DNA of 64,000 nucleotides, from contig JAUZNX010000006.1 in NCBI GenBank assembly GCA_030706745.1, forward strand, positions 62,001 through 126,000. The letters run 5' to 3'. Positions 1 through 8,604 of this stretch are shown here, one piece after another. Made by a program: the position numbers and the translations under genes. A model generated the notes under the pieces. The model was given only the letters and a program-made list of their open reading frames with translations. It ran no database searches and was not told where the DNA came from. The stretch's first letter is position 1, and each line of letters starts with the position of its first letter. This stretch comes from Bacteroidota bacterium. Its GTDB lineage: Bacteria; Bacteroidota; Ignavibacteria; Palsa-1295.

Positions 1-2
1 CA

Positions 3-344
3 CTATCCAAAGACGATGAAGGGCTCTACTCCATAATGGTCCAGTATGCGGAGACGGCCGATGACGTTTTCGAGCATATATCGAACTACTATTCGAATCG
101 CGGTCACGCTCGTGCCGAGAAGATTCATGCCGCACTCGACTCCCTGCTCCCCGCAGAGGATCACGCCCTTTCGCTCTCGCAGAAGTCGGTATTGCTGGTT
201 CGTAGTGTTCCTGGCGTCTCGTCGGTGCTGGTCGGAATGCGCTCCGAGGAATACGTCGATGATGTCGTCTTCGGCTTGCAGGCAAAACCAGTTCCGAACG
301 CTGAAGCGATCTGGCCTCGCATTGCGCCGGCGCAGGCGGAATAA
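3..344 (+). CDS. Aldo/keto reductase family protein, C-terminal part
   Basis: The reading frame is open to the left edge of the window, so only the last 114 or so residues are present. The segment SQKSVLLVRSVPGVSSVLVG followed by MRSEEYVDDVV is typical of the last helix-strand unit of the aldo/keto reductase barrel, where the protein normally lists the 'one more try' NADPH-side residues before ending. The catalytic Asp/Tyr/Lys/His lie upstream and cannot be checked. The gene converges on rpmA and the two share a hairpin terminator. Family assignment is by motif recognition; the substrate is unknown. Confidence 0.6.
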   Translation, partial: LSKDDEGLYSIMVQYAETADDVFEHISNYYSNRGHARAEKIHAALDSLLPAEDHALSLSQKSVLLVRSVPGVSSVLVGMRSEEYVDDVVFGLQAKPVPNAEAIWPRIAPAQAE

Positions 345-358
345 AATGTGAAAGAACG

Positions 359-385
359 AAAAAGCCCGCTTCGCAGCGGGCTTTT
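359..385. terminator. Bidirectional hairpin terminator
   Basis: A 10-bp perfect stem (AAAGCCCGCT / AGCGGGCTTT) with a TCGC loop lies between the convergent aldo/keto reductase and rpmA genes. It has A-runs on the left and T-runs on the right, so it can work on both strands. Confidence 0.85.
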
Positions 386-391
386 GAATAC

Positions 392-661
392 TTATGCGTT
401 CGCGGCTTCGGCCGGAATGACACTGACCTTCCGCCGGTCCAGACGGAACCGGGAGAACTTCACGAAGCCATCTGCGATGGCGAACAGCGTGTCGTCCTTC
501 GCCCGAAGCACGTTCGTGCCCGGATGATACTTCGTACCGCGCTGGCGAATGAGGATGTTACCTGCGCGGACGAATTCTCCGCCGAAGCGTTTGACACCGA
601 GTCGTTGTGCATTGGAATCGCGCCCGTTGCGCGTCGATCCCATTCCTTTTTTATGTGCCAT
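392..661 (-). CDS. rpmA: 50S ribosomal protein L27
   Basis: This 89-residue protein is a component of the large ribosomal subunit near the peptidyl-transferase centre. It starts [20 protein letters not shown] and continues through [28 protein letters not shown] (shown here in two parts), the near-invariant L27 signature. There is no extra N-terminal cleavage peptide of the Firmicutes type. It lies 42 bases downstream of rplU on the same strand, the usual rplU-rpmA order, and ends at the hairpin terminator at 359-385. The 42-base gap contains a heptanucleotide repeat (674-694), which is unusual inside a ribosomal protein operon. Confidence 0.97.
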   Translation of the reverse strand: MAHKKGMGSTRNGRDSNAQRLGVKRFGGEFVRAGNILIRQRGTKYHPGTNVLRAKDDTLFAIADGFVKFSRFRLDRRKVSVIPAEAANA

Positions 662-673
662 TGGAAAATCTTG

Positions 674-694
674 AGTGCTAAGTGCTGAGTGCTA
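674..694. repeat. Heptanucleotide tandem repeat, 3 units
   Basis: Three units of AGTGCT(A/G) occupy the short gap between rpmA and rplU. This is one member of a set of period-7 arrays of different sequence found at many intergenic sites in the window. Confidence 0.8.
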
Positions 695-703
695 TGAGCG
701 TTC

Positions 704-1000
704 TTACCAATTAAGAGCGAGCTCGGTGTACTGCTGAGTGTGGCCGTTCAACTTACGATAACGCTTGCGGCGCTTCTTGTGGAAGACGATTACCTTGTCA
801 CCACGGCTATGGCCGGTAACCGTCGCCGTCGGGAGTGTACCGCTGCCGAGCTTGATGCCGCCTTCGCTCTGCGATACCATGGCATTACCCAGCGTGACCT
901 CCTGCCCGATCGATGCGTCGGCCATGTACGGCACGCGCAACGACTTCATGGCCTGGTCGATCTTGAACTGCTCTCCTGAAATCTCGACGATCGCGAACAT
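704..1000 (-). CDS. rplU: 50S ribosomal protein L21
   Basis: This 98-residue protein is a large-subunit ribosomal protein that binds 23S rRNA. It opens with MFAIVEISGEQFKI, close to the canonical 'YAIIETGGKQYKV' start, and ends with the basic stretch VFHKKRRKRYRKLNGHTQQY, matching the C-terminal signature of L21. It is the first gene of the rplU-rpmA unit. The upstream side (higher coordinates) carries a perfect 8-bp inverted repeat at 1039-1056 and then nine copies of a 13-nt repeat. Confidence 0.96.
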   Translation of the reverse strand: MFAIVEISGEQFKIDQAMKSLRVPYMADASIGQEVTLGNAMVSQSEGGIKLGSGTLPTATVTGHSRGDKVIVFHKKRRKRYRKLNGHTQQYTELALNW

Positions 1001-1038
1001 AATAAGCTCCTTGGTTCGATGAGATCTGATATGATCCC

Positions 1039-1056
1039 GAGATCACCTGTGATCTC
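1039..1056. promoter_or_regulatory. Inverted repeat upstream of rplU
   Basis: GAGATCAC-CT-GTGATCTC is a perfect 8-bp dyad 39 bases upstream of the rplU start codon. It has the size of an operator or of a short leader hairpin. No regulator can be named from the sequence. Confidence 0.5.
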
Positions 1057-1071
1057 ACTCCATACCCGCAC

Positions 1072-1188
1072 GATGCACCAGCACGATGCACCAGCATGAT
1101 GCACCAGCATGATGCACCAGCATGATGCACCAGCATGATGCACCAGCATGATGCACCAGCATGATGCACCAGCATGATGCACCAGCAT
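1072..1188. repeat. 13-nt tandem repeat, 9 units
   Basis: Nine contiguous copies of GATGCACCAGCAT fill 117 bases; only the first unit differs (last base C instead of T). The junction of neighbouring units forms the palindrome GCATGATGC. The array lies in the region upstream of rplU. The repeats have no spacers, so this is not a CRISPR array. The near-perfect identity suggests recent expansion. Confidence 0.95.
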
Positions 1189-1346
1189 GATGCGGGGCTC
1201 CTTCCTTGCGATGGCAAGGATTCGGAGCGCCTTCAAATGCCTCTCAGCCCTGAAAAGTTCAGAAAATCTCGAATTCGGCTCCCGCCCGTCCCCCAATTAT
1301 CCCCCAATCTGGCATCGCAATTTCCTGTGGCCCTTGGGCAGCGCAA

Positions 1347-1576
1347 ATAATTTTATATTTAATTTTCGGATATTTTTCATGAATAAATTACGGTGTCTTT
1401 TGGCAACCCTTCGTTCGCATCGCCAGAAAGCCGATTGTGAGCCAAATTCTTAATTCGTCATTCGTAGTACGTAATTTGCGAAGAGACTCCCCTCCACCCT
1501 GTATAACGAGGTTCAACCCATCCGGCATCGCATATTTTCGATGAATTCTGCAAATAATAGTTGGGACCCATTCGAC
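1347..1576 (+). repeat. Two-copy dispersed element, copy A
   Basis: Two conserved blocks, 1347-1397 and 1483-1576, recur in the same order and orientation at 53905-53955 and 54030-54121. Within the second block, 36 bases (1523-1558) are identical to 54070-54105. Between the blocks each copy has a heptanucleotide array, but of different sequence: ATTCGTC-like here (1453-1476) and TTTCATA at the other site. This copy lies upstream of the secreted-protein gene at 1764. No gene is visible in the rest of the gap 1189-1763. Confidence 0.8.
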
Positions 1577-1763
1577 GGGTTCAGGGGCCAGGCTCCGCGC
1601 TGCGCACGTCCTGCTAAACCGGTATCGTAAGAAGTTTACGGCAGTTGTGCGAAGAATTGTCTGGATAACAGACAGGTGTTGAGAATGAGCATGTATGGAG
1701 AGCTTGCCAGCTAAGGCATGATTCTTCCCCTTTGTGGCAGGCAACAGGAAACACGCTGCCATC

Positions 1764-2693
1764 ATGACAAAACGAATCATATGGCTGATGGGGGCATTTT
1801 TCATTTTCTTTCTCTCAGCCATAGCCCCCGCACTCCGAGCCCAGGACAACCTCACGCGGCTCGTGAGCTATCAGGGCGTACTCTCCATTGGGACAGCGGG
1901 TTCTTCCGGACCGCTGCTCAATGGGGAGTATAAGCTGACGTTCCGAATCTATACCGACAGTCTTGCACAGAGTAGAATTTGGGCCGGCACGTACAATACC
2001 ACAGTGCAGGACGGCGTATTCTCCGTATTACTCGGCGCTGGCGATACCCCGCTGCCGACGCCACAGGAGATGGACCGCCCGCTTTGGATCGGAGTACAAG
2101 TCGAGCAAGGCCAGGAAATGCGTCCACTGGCACAACTGACGGCTTCGCCGTTTGCGCTGAACGTGGTGGATGGGGCCATTACCACACACAAGATCGCGCG
2201 AGGAGCGGTCACGGCGGACAAAGTCGCGTTCAATTATCTCAAGCAGATCTCGATCAACGGCACACCGATTCCTGGTCAGGCGAAGACGATCAATCTGCAA
2301 TCGGCGAACGGTGTCGATCTCACGTATGATGACGCAACGAGCACACTCTCCTTCGGAGCATCGAAGGGCGTCTGGACACCGGAGCCTCTATATTCGAACG
2401 CAGATAATTATCAGTTGGAGAGCGGCGCGAGATATGTGCGGCTCCTCAATAGCAACACAACTTCCATCGATTTTACGGGACTGGATCGCACCAGCGTTCT
2501 GGCCGGGCGAGTGGTCTCGCTAATCAATATCGGCACGAGTCCGATCGTGATCAAGAACCGCTCTGCCCTCTCGGCACCCGAGAATCAATTTATCGTGCCG
2601 GGGGGTACGGACATAATCCTGATCGCAAACGGAATGGCGACCTTCCAATATGATGACGTGCTGCACGGCTGGTTCTTGAACTCAGCCAACTAG
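1764..2693 (+). CDS. Secreted surface protein with SYQG-type N-terminal domain
   Basis: This 309-residue protein has a clear signal peptide: MTKRIIWLMGAFFIFFLSAI, then a cut after ALRA-Q. I chose the internal ATG at 1764 because the peptide then begins with a short basic stretch and a hydrophobic core; a longer frame from 1734 adds ten residues that fit poorly. The mature part opens with VSYQGVLS and runs through TFRIYTD, GVFSVLLG, PLWIGVQV and RPLAQLTASPFALNV, a domain that recurs at the start of the 1580-residue protein at 54346. The C-terminal third (from about residue 210) ends in FQYDDVLHGWFLNSAN, a short phage-tail-like tip fold also seen in the next gene. No T9SS sorting domain is present. 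Function is not known; an extracellular fibre or adhesin role is inferred. Confidence 0.7.
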   Translation: MTKRIIWLMGAFFIFFLSAIAPALRAQDNLTRLVSYQGVLSIGTAGSSGPLLNGEYKLTFRIYTDSLAQSRIWAGTYNTTVQDGVFSVLLGAGDTPLPTPQEMDRPLWIGVQVEQGQEMRPLAQLTASPFALNVVDGAITTHKIARGAVTADKVAFNYLKQISINGTPIPGQAKTINLQSANGVDLTYDDATSTLSFGASKGVWTPEPLYSNADNYQLESGARYVRLLNSNTTSIDFTGLDRTSVLAGRVVSLINIGTSPIVIKNRSALSAPENQFIVPGGTDIILIANGMATFQYDDVLHGWFLNSAN

Positions 2694-2728
2694 GATTTTT
2701 CTCTTACACATTCTCAACTCATACGACG

Positions 2729-4006
2729 ATGAAAACAAAACAGACACTCATGACCGGAGTTGTCCTCATTGCATTGGCAATGACAGCGACGGCCGCGCAC
2801 TCACAAGCATTCAAGGGGATCTTTGGGACGAAGGTGGTATTAGCCGCGGATTCAACCAATCCGTTCAATAGTCTTACACTCTTCGCCGGCGCGAATTCCG
2901 GTCCACTGGTCTGGCATCTTCCTGCAAATAATGGCTCGACGGGATATGTGCTCCAGACGGATGGAAATGGCAACCTGACATGGCAAGACCCGCAGGGCGT
3001 CAACGTGCAAGTAGACGGTGATGTAACCGGCGGCATTTCGTCGACGGTGGTCGGAAAAATTAACGGGGCCTTGCTCGGAGCGACAACCGCGACTGCAGGG
3101 AATCTCTTAATCGCGAATGGAACCCAATGGAACACGAAAGCCCTCGGCGGGGATGCAACCATTGACACTGGTGGCAGTCTAACGCTTGCGAATTCCTCAA
3201 CGACACGTTCGCATCTCGGGTTGGGCTCGATCGCGACACAGAATGCGAACAACGTGTCGATCACTGGGGGCACGATCACGGGTGGCACGATTAGTGGCGT
3301 ACCGATTTCCGGAAGCACCGGTTCGTTTACCGATCTGACTGTTACGGGTACGGTCTCCCTTCCGTCCGGCTCTGTGACTCTCGGCTCAATGGCCTTAGCC
3401 AATGGGAATATCGTGGTCGGAAACAGTAGTGGACAGGCGGCCGGCGTTGCCATGGGCGGGGATGCCACAATCCTGAATACCGGAGCGGTTTCAGTCAATG
3501 CCGTTCACACGGCAGCTGGACCATCCATCGCAACAGCGATCAATAACAGCACGAGCAATGCGATTAACGGCGAGAACATGAAACACGACGGGACGCTGGG
3601 CGTGGACGGTTCGCACCAACTCGGACTGAATCTCGCGAGCGCCAACACGTGGACGGGACGGCAAACGATGGGTTCGCTGGCATTCTCCGAAGCGGCAAAT
3701 TTCGCCCTCTCGGCAGGGACGAACGACAATATTGACGTCAGTTCATCGAACACGTTCATTCGGCTCACGGCAGGTTCCGGCGCCGCTCGCGTGACAAGCG
3801 TGAATAATCCGGTCACGGGCAGGATGTTAGTCATCGTCAATGCCGACGCCTCGAACGTCATTACGATTGTAGACGAAGCGACGACGGGAACCGCAGCGAA
3901 CCGCTTCCACACATCGGTTGGCAATATTATCCTCATGCCGGCTGGCTCCGTCAGCTTTATGTACGACAGCACGCTCCAACGCTGGTGCTCCTTCGCCAAC
4001 AATTGA
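2729..4006 (+). CDS. Secreted tail-fibre-like repeat protein
   Basis: This 425-residue protein has a signal peptide (MKTKQTLMTGVVLIALAMTA, cut near AHS-QA). The mature chain is low in charge and rich in Gly, Thr, Ser and Asn, with short motifs that resemble phage tail fibres: GYVLQTDGNGNLTWQDP, GDVTGGISSTVVGKINGALL, and GNLLIANGTQW. The C-terminal part (about 300-425) has the pattern LASANTWTGRQT...NRFHTSVGNIILMPAGSVS and ends FMYDSTLQRWCSFANN, very like the end of its upstream neighbour. It sits 35 bases after the gene at 1764 and 109 bases before the one at 4116, so the three probably form one unit. No membrane anchor or T9SS sorting domain is seen. Function is inferred as extracellular, not known. 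Confidence 0.65.
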   Translation: MKTKQTLMTGVVLIALAMTATAAHSQAFKGIFGTKVVLAADSTNPFNSLTLFAGANSGPLVWHLPANNGSTGYVLQTDGNGNLTWQDPQGVNVQVDGDVTGGISSTVVGKINGALLGATTATAGNLLIANGTQWNTKALGGDATIDTGGSLTLANSSTTRSHLGLGSIATQNANNVSITGGTITGGTISGVPISGSTGSFTDLTVTGTVSLPSGSVTLGSMALANGNIVVGNSSGQAAGVAMGGDATILNTGAVSVNAVHTAAGPSIATAINNSTSNAINGENMKHDGTLGVDGSHQLGLNLASANTWTGRQTMGSLAFSEAANFALSAGTNDNIDVSSSNTFIRLTAGSGAARVTSVNNPVTGRMLVIVNADASNVITIVDEATTGTAANRFHTSVGNIILMPAGSVSFMYDSTLQRWCSFANN

Positions 4007-4115
4007 GCAATCCGGATGAATAAAGGGATTCGCTCAACAGCAATCGACGTATGACGGAAAAACCTCGACGATGGATTCCGGTCTAGCATTCCGGAATCCG
4101 TCGCGGGAGGTGGAT

Positions 4116-6053
4116 ATGAATTTCAGAATTCTTCAACCGTTCACAGCAGTGAAACAGATTCTTCACGCCGTTTCTGTACTTCTCATCCTCCTGAGCGCGT
4201 ATGGCAATCTCTTCGCGCAGGTCTATGCTGAGCGTTACGGAACGAAGTTCGTTCTGGGAGGAAATGCCGCAGGGATTACTCCGCTGACGCTGTTGGCTCC
4301 GGCTTCCGGCTTGAGCAGCTATTCGTTGACCTTGCCGGGCACCGTCGGCGCCGCCGGACAAACGCTCGTCACCGTGGATGGCAACGGCAGTCTTGGATGG
4401 GCGCCGCTCTCTGGCACCAATACCGGCGACGTAAGTCTCGCCGGGTCACCGAACTATCTCACGATTGCGGGACAAGTTATTACGCGGAATGCAATCAACC
4501 TCTCGAACTCTAATAATATCACGAGCACACTTCCGATTGCAAATGGCGGAACAAATGCCAGCACTTCATTGAGCGGCGGAAGACCAATGGTATCGAGTTC
4601 GACTGCGATCGTCGAGAACAACGCTACACTGACGAACAACAGAATCCCAAAGTGGAGTACAAGCAGTGTCGGGAATTTTGCCGACGCCTCGATCGCCGAT
4701 GATGGCACAACCGTCAGCACAAATGAGATTCTGAGACTCGGAGCAGCATCTTCTAACACCGGCTCGCTGGCGTTTGCAAACTCCTCCAACGCCAACTTAA
4801 CGGCGCTCCAGGCCGGTGTTGCCACTGCGGCAATCACTTACAAATTACCCACCACGAATGGCTCGAGCGGCCAGGTGCTAGCAACAGACGGAAGCAACCC
4901 GGCACAACTTCGATGGGTGAACGGCCTGAGTACTGGCAGCGGGCTCGGCGGGAGTGGTGCGATGTATCTGGTCCGTGCTCCAATTAATACGAGCACAAAT
5001 ACCGGCGCATCGAGCAATACACCCGTGAACGTCGCAGGAATGTCTTTCCCAATCGGAGCAGGAGACTTCTGGTCCTTTAGAATAGAAGTTTCGATGAATT
5101 GCGCGACAAATGCGAATGGAATGAATGTAGGTCTTACAATTCCCACCGGCGCAAGGATTGAAGCAGAAGCTGAAGGCCTCGTCGATTTAGGGGCGAGCGG
5201 CCATACCGTCTTCATACGAATTTCATCTTCCGGACAAATGGTGGGTCCGTTCAACCTAGAGGCCGATAACGATGCTGGTATTTTCATCTTCGGCACCGTT
5301 GATAACACGAATGGATCGAACGGAACAGTCCAGTTACAGATCGCGGCACCCGCGACCGGCGACGCCGGCCTCAAGACAGTTTACAGGAATTCTTTCCTTA
5401 CCGCCTGGCAATATGCTTCGGCCTTCGAGCGTACATACACTTCGAGCACAACCTATGTCGTCCCGTCTGGCATTACCACGATCTATGCCACAGGTATCGG
5501 TGGAGCAGGCGGCGGAGGCGGCGGAGGGGGCGATAATGGCGGGACCGGAGGAGGTTCGGGTGGTGGAGGTGGTGCTGGCGAATATATTCCGCCGTTGGGA
5601 TTGTCTGTTACACCGGGCGAGACTCTTACGATTACGGTTGGTATCGGTGGCAGTGGTGGGAGCGCAGGTACGAGCACGGGCACGCTTTCGACCGTAGGCG
5701 GTAACGGCAATGTTACATCTATAGTCGGAAGTACCTCCGGTACTCTGTTAGTAGCAAACGGTGGGACGGGTGGCGGTCGCGGACATAACTCTCTGAACGA
5801 CGCAACGAACGCGCAAGGGGGCACGAGTGGTCCAGGCGGAACGGGCAGTTCGACCGCCGGTCACACGAATGGCAATGCTGGCGCGGCAGGGGTAAACGGA
5901 GCAGCGAATAGTGATAAAGCCGGCGGAGCGGGTGGGAGCGGTCCGCCTACGGCAACGAATCTTGGGGGAACGGGCGGCACCGGCAATGGCCATAGTGCGA
6001 ACGGCACCGCCGGCTCCTCTGGCACCGATGGATCGGTGACTCTTGCGTATTGA
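4116..6053 (+). CDS. Secreted tail-fibre-like protein with glycine-rich C-terminal domain
   Basis: The start at 4116 is chosen because GGGAGGTGG stands just before it, one of the few good ribosome-binding sites in the window, and because the peptide then begins with a signal sequence ending LLSAYGNLFA-Q. The 645-residue chain contains a segment like the preceding gene (GQTLVTVDGNGSLGW), a GTNTGDVSLAGSPNYLTIAG motif common in phage tail fibres, an SSGQVLATDGSNPAQLRW stretch and a jelly-roll-like region ending near residue 450. From about residue 470 it becomes a glycine-rich domain that begins YVVPSGITTIYATGIGGAGG and runs to the end, like the glycine-rich receptor-binding domains of phage fibres. 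No anchor is visible. It may work as an adhesin or fibre tip; this is inference. Confidence 0.65.
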   Translation: MNFRILQPFTAVKQILHAVSVLLILLSAYGNLFAQVYAERYGTKFVLGGNAAGITPLTLLAPASGLSSYSLTLPGTVGAAGQTLVTVDGNGSLGWAPLSGTNTGDVSLAGSPNYLTIAGQVITRNAINLSNSNNITSTLPIANGGTNASTSLSGGRPMVSSSTAIVENNATLTNNRIPKWSTSSVGNFADASIADDGTTVSTNEILRLGAASSNTGSLAFANSSNANLTALQAGVATAAITYKLPTTNGSSGQVLATDGSNPAQLRWVNGLSTGSGLGGSGAMYLVRAPINTSTNTGASSNTPVNVAGMSFPIGAGDFWSFRIEVSMNCATNANGMNVGLTIPTGARIEAEAEGLVDLGASGHTVFIRISSSGQMVGPFNLEADNDAGIFIFGTVDNTNGSNGTVQLQIAAPATGDAGLKTVYRNSFLTAWQYASAFERTYTSSTTYVVPSGITTIYATGIGGAGGGGGGGGDNGGTGGGSGGGGGAGEYIPPLGLSVTPGETLTITVGIGGSGGSAGTSTGTLSTVGGNGNVTSIVGSTSGTLLVANGGTGGGRGHNSLNDATNAQGGTSGPGGTGSSTAGHTNGNAGAAGVNGAANSDKAGGAGGSGPPTATNLGGTGGTGNGHSANGTAGSSGTDGSVTLAY

Positions 6054-6140
6054 TGCGCTGGTCTTCGGAATAGATCAATAATATGGTTCGCCACCCGTCG
6101 ACCACTATGGCGGGTTTCGGGTACTTACTCTGCTCGCCTC

Positions 6141-6611
6141 TCACTGTCCGGGCTTGATGATCTTACTCGCGTATTGAACCATGACGTCCTTTGCGTTGAA
6201 GGCTCCGCTTCTGTTCGGCGTAGCTCCCTTGCCGACAGAGAATGCCTTCACACCCACCGGATAATACACATTGTAGGGCCTGTTTTGGATCGTGCCGCCG
6301 TAATTGGTTGGCGCCCAGCCCTGGAATTGATATTCCTGTTCGATGGTATCGCGCAGAATAACAAAGTAATCGTAACCCTTATTCGTTGTCAGTTCCGCAC
6401 ATCGATACATCGCGCCATTATTAACCGCTGCTTCGGTGCAATCACCTCCTCGAAACTTCACCTCGTATGTACTATCGGTGAGCAAAGCATCAACGTACCC
6501 GATTTTATCGTCGTCAGCACTGTACTGCTTATAGACCGCCCGGCTGCTGCTGCATGAGGAGATACACAAAGAACATGCGAGAAGGAAGAGACCTAACATG
6601 GGACGCGTCAT
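6141..6611 (-). CDS. Small lipoprotein, CC0125/CC1285-like
   Basis: This 156-residue protein starts with a lipoprotein signal peptide (MTRPMLGLFLLACSLCISSC), with a Cys for lipidation about residue 20. The core YEVKFRGGDCTEAAVNNGAM followed by RCAELTTNKGYDYFVIL resembles the CC0125/CC1285 family, in which a 'fresh-gene, AAE, GY.YF' pattern is conserved. These are envelope lipoproteins of unknown role. It converges on the tail-fibre-like gene at 4116 and diverges from the carboxylase gene. Confidence 0.6.
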   Translation of the reverse strand: MTRPMLGLFLLACSLCISSCSSSRAVYKQYSADDDKIGYVDALLTDSTYEVKFRGGDCTEAAVNNGAMYRCAELTTNKGYDYFVILRDTIEQEYQFQGWAPTNYGGTIQNRPYNVYYPVGVKAFSVGKGATPNRSGAFNAKDVMVQYASKIIKPGQ

Positions 6612-6830
6612 ACAATCTTGACTAATGGTTGAAGTCCAACAAACGACTCGAATTTAACACCACCGAAGAGAATTCATTCCAAAGATTCAGAAGTGTGATT
6701 GTTGAAAATATTCGAGCCCGATTGCAGATGATGATGCGTACATTCTGTCCTCCGGCGTCTTGAGGAGCACGGTACTCGGCACTTGTTATTATCTCTTCGG
6801 GGTTTGGTGCCGATTCGTAACTTTGCACTC

Positions 6831-8507
6831 ATGAGCCTCATAGGAAAGCCACTCAACCCCGAATCTCTCGCTGCCCGCAGCGCCCGCGATCACGTTCAGA
6901 ATGAACTGCGAAAACTCGCCGTGCTCGCCGAAACCGTCCGGCTCGGCGGCGGCGAAAAGAACATCGCGAAGCAACACGAAAAGGGCAAGCTTACTGCGCG
7001 CGAGCGGATTGCGAAGCTGATCGATCCCGGAACGGAGCTGATCGAACTCGGGCTCTTTGCTGCTCATGGGATGTATGAAGAAGAAGGCGGCGACCGCACG
7101 TTTGGTGCTGCGCCCAGCGCGGGCGTCGTCGTTGGCTTGGGCCGCGTGAGTGGCCGGTTGGCGGTCATTGTCGCGAACGACGCGACGGTCAAGGCCGGCG
7201 CGTGGTTTCCGATGACAGGCAAGAAAAATCTTCGCGCCCAGGAAATCTCGCTCGAAAATCATCTGCCGATCATCTATCTCGTCGATAGCGCCGGGGTATA
7301 CCTGCCGATGCAGGATGATATTTTTCCCGATAAAGAACACTTTGGCCGCATCTTCCGCAACAATGCAGTCATGTCCGCCACGGGCATCGTGCAGATTGCA
7401 GCGATCATGGGACCGTGCGTGGCGGGCGGCGCGTATCTGCCGATCATGTCGGACGAGGCGCTGATTGTCGAGGGCACTGGTCACGTATTCCTGGCCGGCA
7501 GTGCACTTGTCGAAGCCGCCATCGGCGAGCGGATCGATAATGAAGCATTGGGTGGCGCGCGTGTCCACTCCGAAATTTCCGGCGTCACCGATTACAAGAT
7601 GCCGAACGACGATGCGTGCCTGGAAAAGATCCGGAGCCTGATGAGCAAGCTCGGCCCTATCGAGCGCCAACATTTCGACCGCATAGCGGCCCTGCAGCCG
7701 CGCTTCCCTGCCGATGATCTGCTGGCCGTTGTGCCGGCCGATCGCGCCAAACCATACGATATGTACGAAGTCATCGCACGCCTGGTCGATGGCTCCGAAA
7801 TCGATGAGTATAAGGCGGACTTCGGCAAGACGATCATCACCGCGTATGCTCGTATCGATGGCTGGTCGGTCGGAATTGTCGCGAACCAACGATCGGTCGT
7901 GAAGAATGCCTTAGGCGAGATGCAGGTCGGCGGTGTGATCTACTCCGACTCTGCGGATAAAGCTGCGCGCTTCGTGATGAACTGCAACCAAAAGCACATC
8001 CCGCTCATCTTCCTGCAGGACGTGACCGGCTTCATGGTCGGCAGCCGCTCGGAGCACGCGGGCATCCTGCGCGATGGCGCGAAGATGGTGAGCGCGGTCG
8101 CGAATTCTGTCGTGCCGAAGTTTACATTCTTCGTTGGCAATTCCAACGGCGCCGGCAACTACGCCATGTGCGGCAAAGCGTACGATCCCAGACTGATCTT
8201 CTCCTGGCCGACATCGCAGATTGCCGTCATGGGTGGGCAGCAGGCCTCCAAGACGCTGCTTTCGATCAAGCTCGCCTCGCTCAAGAAAACCGGCGAGACG
8301 ATCACGAAAGAGCTACAGCAAAAAATGCTGGATGACATCCAACGGAGCTACACCGAGCACACGAGCCCACTCTATGCCGCCGCGCGCCTCTGGACCGATG
8401 GGATTGTCGATCCGCGGGCCACTCGAGAGATCATCTCCACCGGCATCGAAGCCGCCAGCCATGTGCCAGAGATCGGGAAGTTCAATGTGGGGGTGATTCA
8501 GGTGTAA
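6831..8507 (+). CDS. Acyl-CoA carboxylase carboxyltransferase (beta) subunit, methylcrotonyl-CoA type
   Basis: This 558-residue protein is the carboxyltransferase of a biotin-dependent acyl-CoA carboxylase: it moves CO2 from carboxybiotin to an acyl-CoA. Motifs in order are KGKLTARERIAKLIDPG, the first crotonase-fold lobe with LPIIYLVDSAGVYLP and IMGPCVAGGAYLPIMSDEAL, and the second lobe with GIVANQRSV, HIPLIFLQDVTGFMVG and GAGNYAMCGKAYDPR. The VEGTGHVFLAGSALVEAAIGE stretch resembles methylcrotonyl-CoA carboxylase (leucine breakdown) more than propionyl-CoA carboxylase, but the two are hard to separate by eye. The ATG at 6831 is preferred over one 48 bases upstream because the extra residues are not conserved-looking. 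No biotin carboxylase subunit is next to it. Confidence 0.88.
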   Translation: MSLIGKPLNPESLAARSARDHVQNELRKLAVLAETVRLGGGEKNIAKQHEKGKLTARERIAKLIDPGTELIELGLFAAHGMYEEEGGDRTFGAAPSAGVVVGLGRVSGRLAVIVANDATVKAGAWFPMTGKKNLRAQEISLENHLPIIYLVDSAGVYLPMQDDIFPDKEHFGRIFRNNAVMSATGIVQIAAIMGPCVAGGAYLPIMSDEALIVEGTGHVFLAGSALVEAAIGERIDNEALGGARVHSEISGVTDYKMPNDDACLEKIRSLMSKLGPIERQHFDRIAALQPRFPADDLLAVVPADRAKPYDMYEVIARLVDGSEIDEYKADFGKTIITAYARIDGWSVGIVANQRSVVKNALGEMQVGGVIYSDSADKAARFVMNCNQKHIPLIFLQDVTGFMVGSRSEHAGILRDGAKMVSAVANSVVPKFTFFVGNSNGAGNYAMCGKAYDPRLIFSWPTSQIAVMGGQQASKTLLSIKLASLKKTGETITKELQQKMLDDIQRSYTEHTSPLYAAARLWTDGIVDPRATREIISTGIEAASHVPEIGKFNVGVIQV

Positions 8508-8525
8508 CCATCGCAGCGATTTATT

Positions 8526-8552
8526 AGGATCTATAGATTTTATGGATTCTAT
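8526..8552. repeat. 9-nt tandem repeat, 3 units
   Basis: Three degenerate units related to AGATTCTAT stand between the carboxylase and the PfkB kinase. The same 9-nt family occurs at 18683-18718 and 28717-28752. Confidence 0.7.
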
Positions 8553-8604
8553 GAAATGTGACCAGCTGAACAGCGCTCATCGAAAAGGGTCGTATTTTTG
8601 AAGT

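Noticed and set aside
1072-1188. Possible CRISPR array
   Set aside because: The units are 13 nt and contiguous with no unique spacers; no cas gene is near. It is a simple tandem repeat.
1734-6053. Prophage or phage tail-like particle (eCIS, tailocin)
   Set aside because: The tail-fibre-like proteins have signal peptides and there is no sheath, tube, baseplate, capsid, terminase or integrase gene nearby.
6060-6130. CCCG/CGGG hairpin between 4116 and 6141 genes as terminator
   Set aside because: The stem is only four or five pairs and broken; I could not support it.
6789-7889. Long frame on the minus strand inside the carboxylase gene
   Set aside because: It lies opposite a strongly conserved gene and has no recognisable motif; it follows from codon bias. 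The same applies to other long antisense frames, such as 10733-11695, 14092-14814 and 46358-47392.
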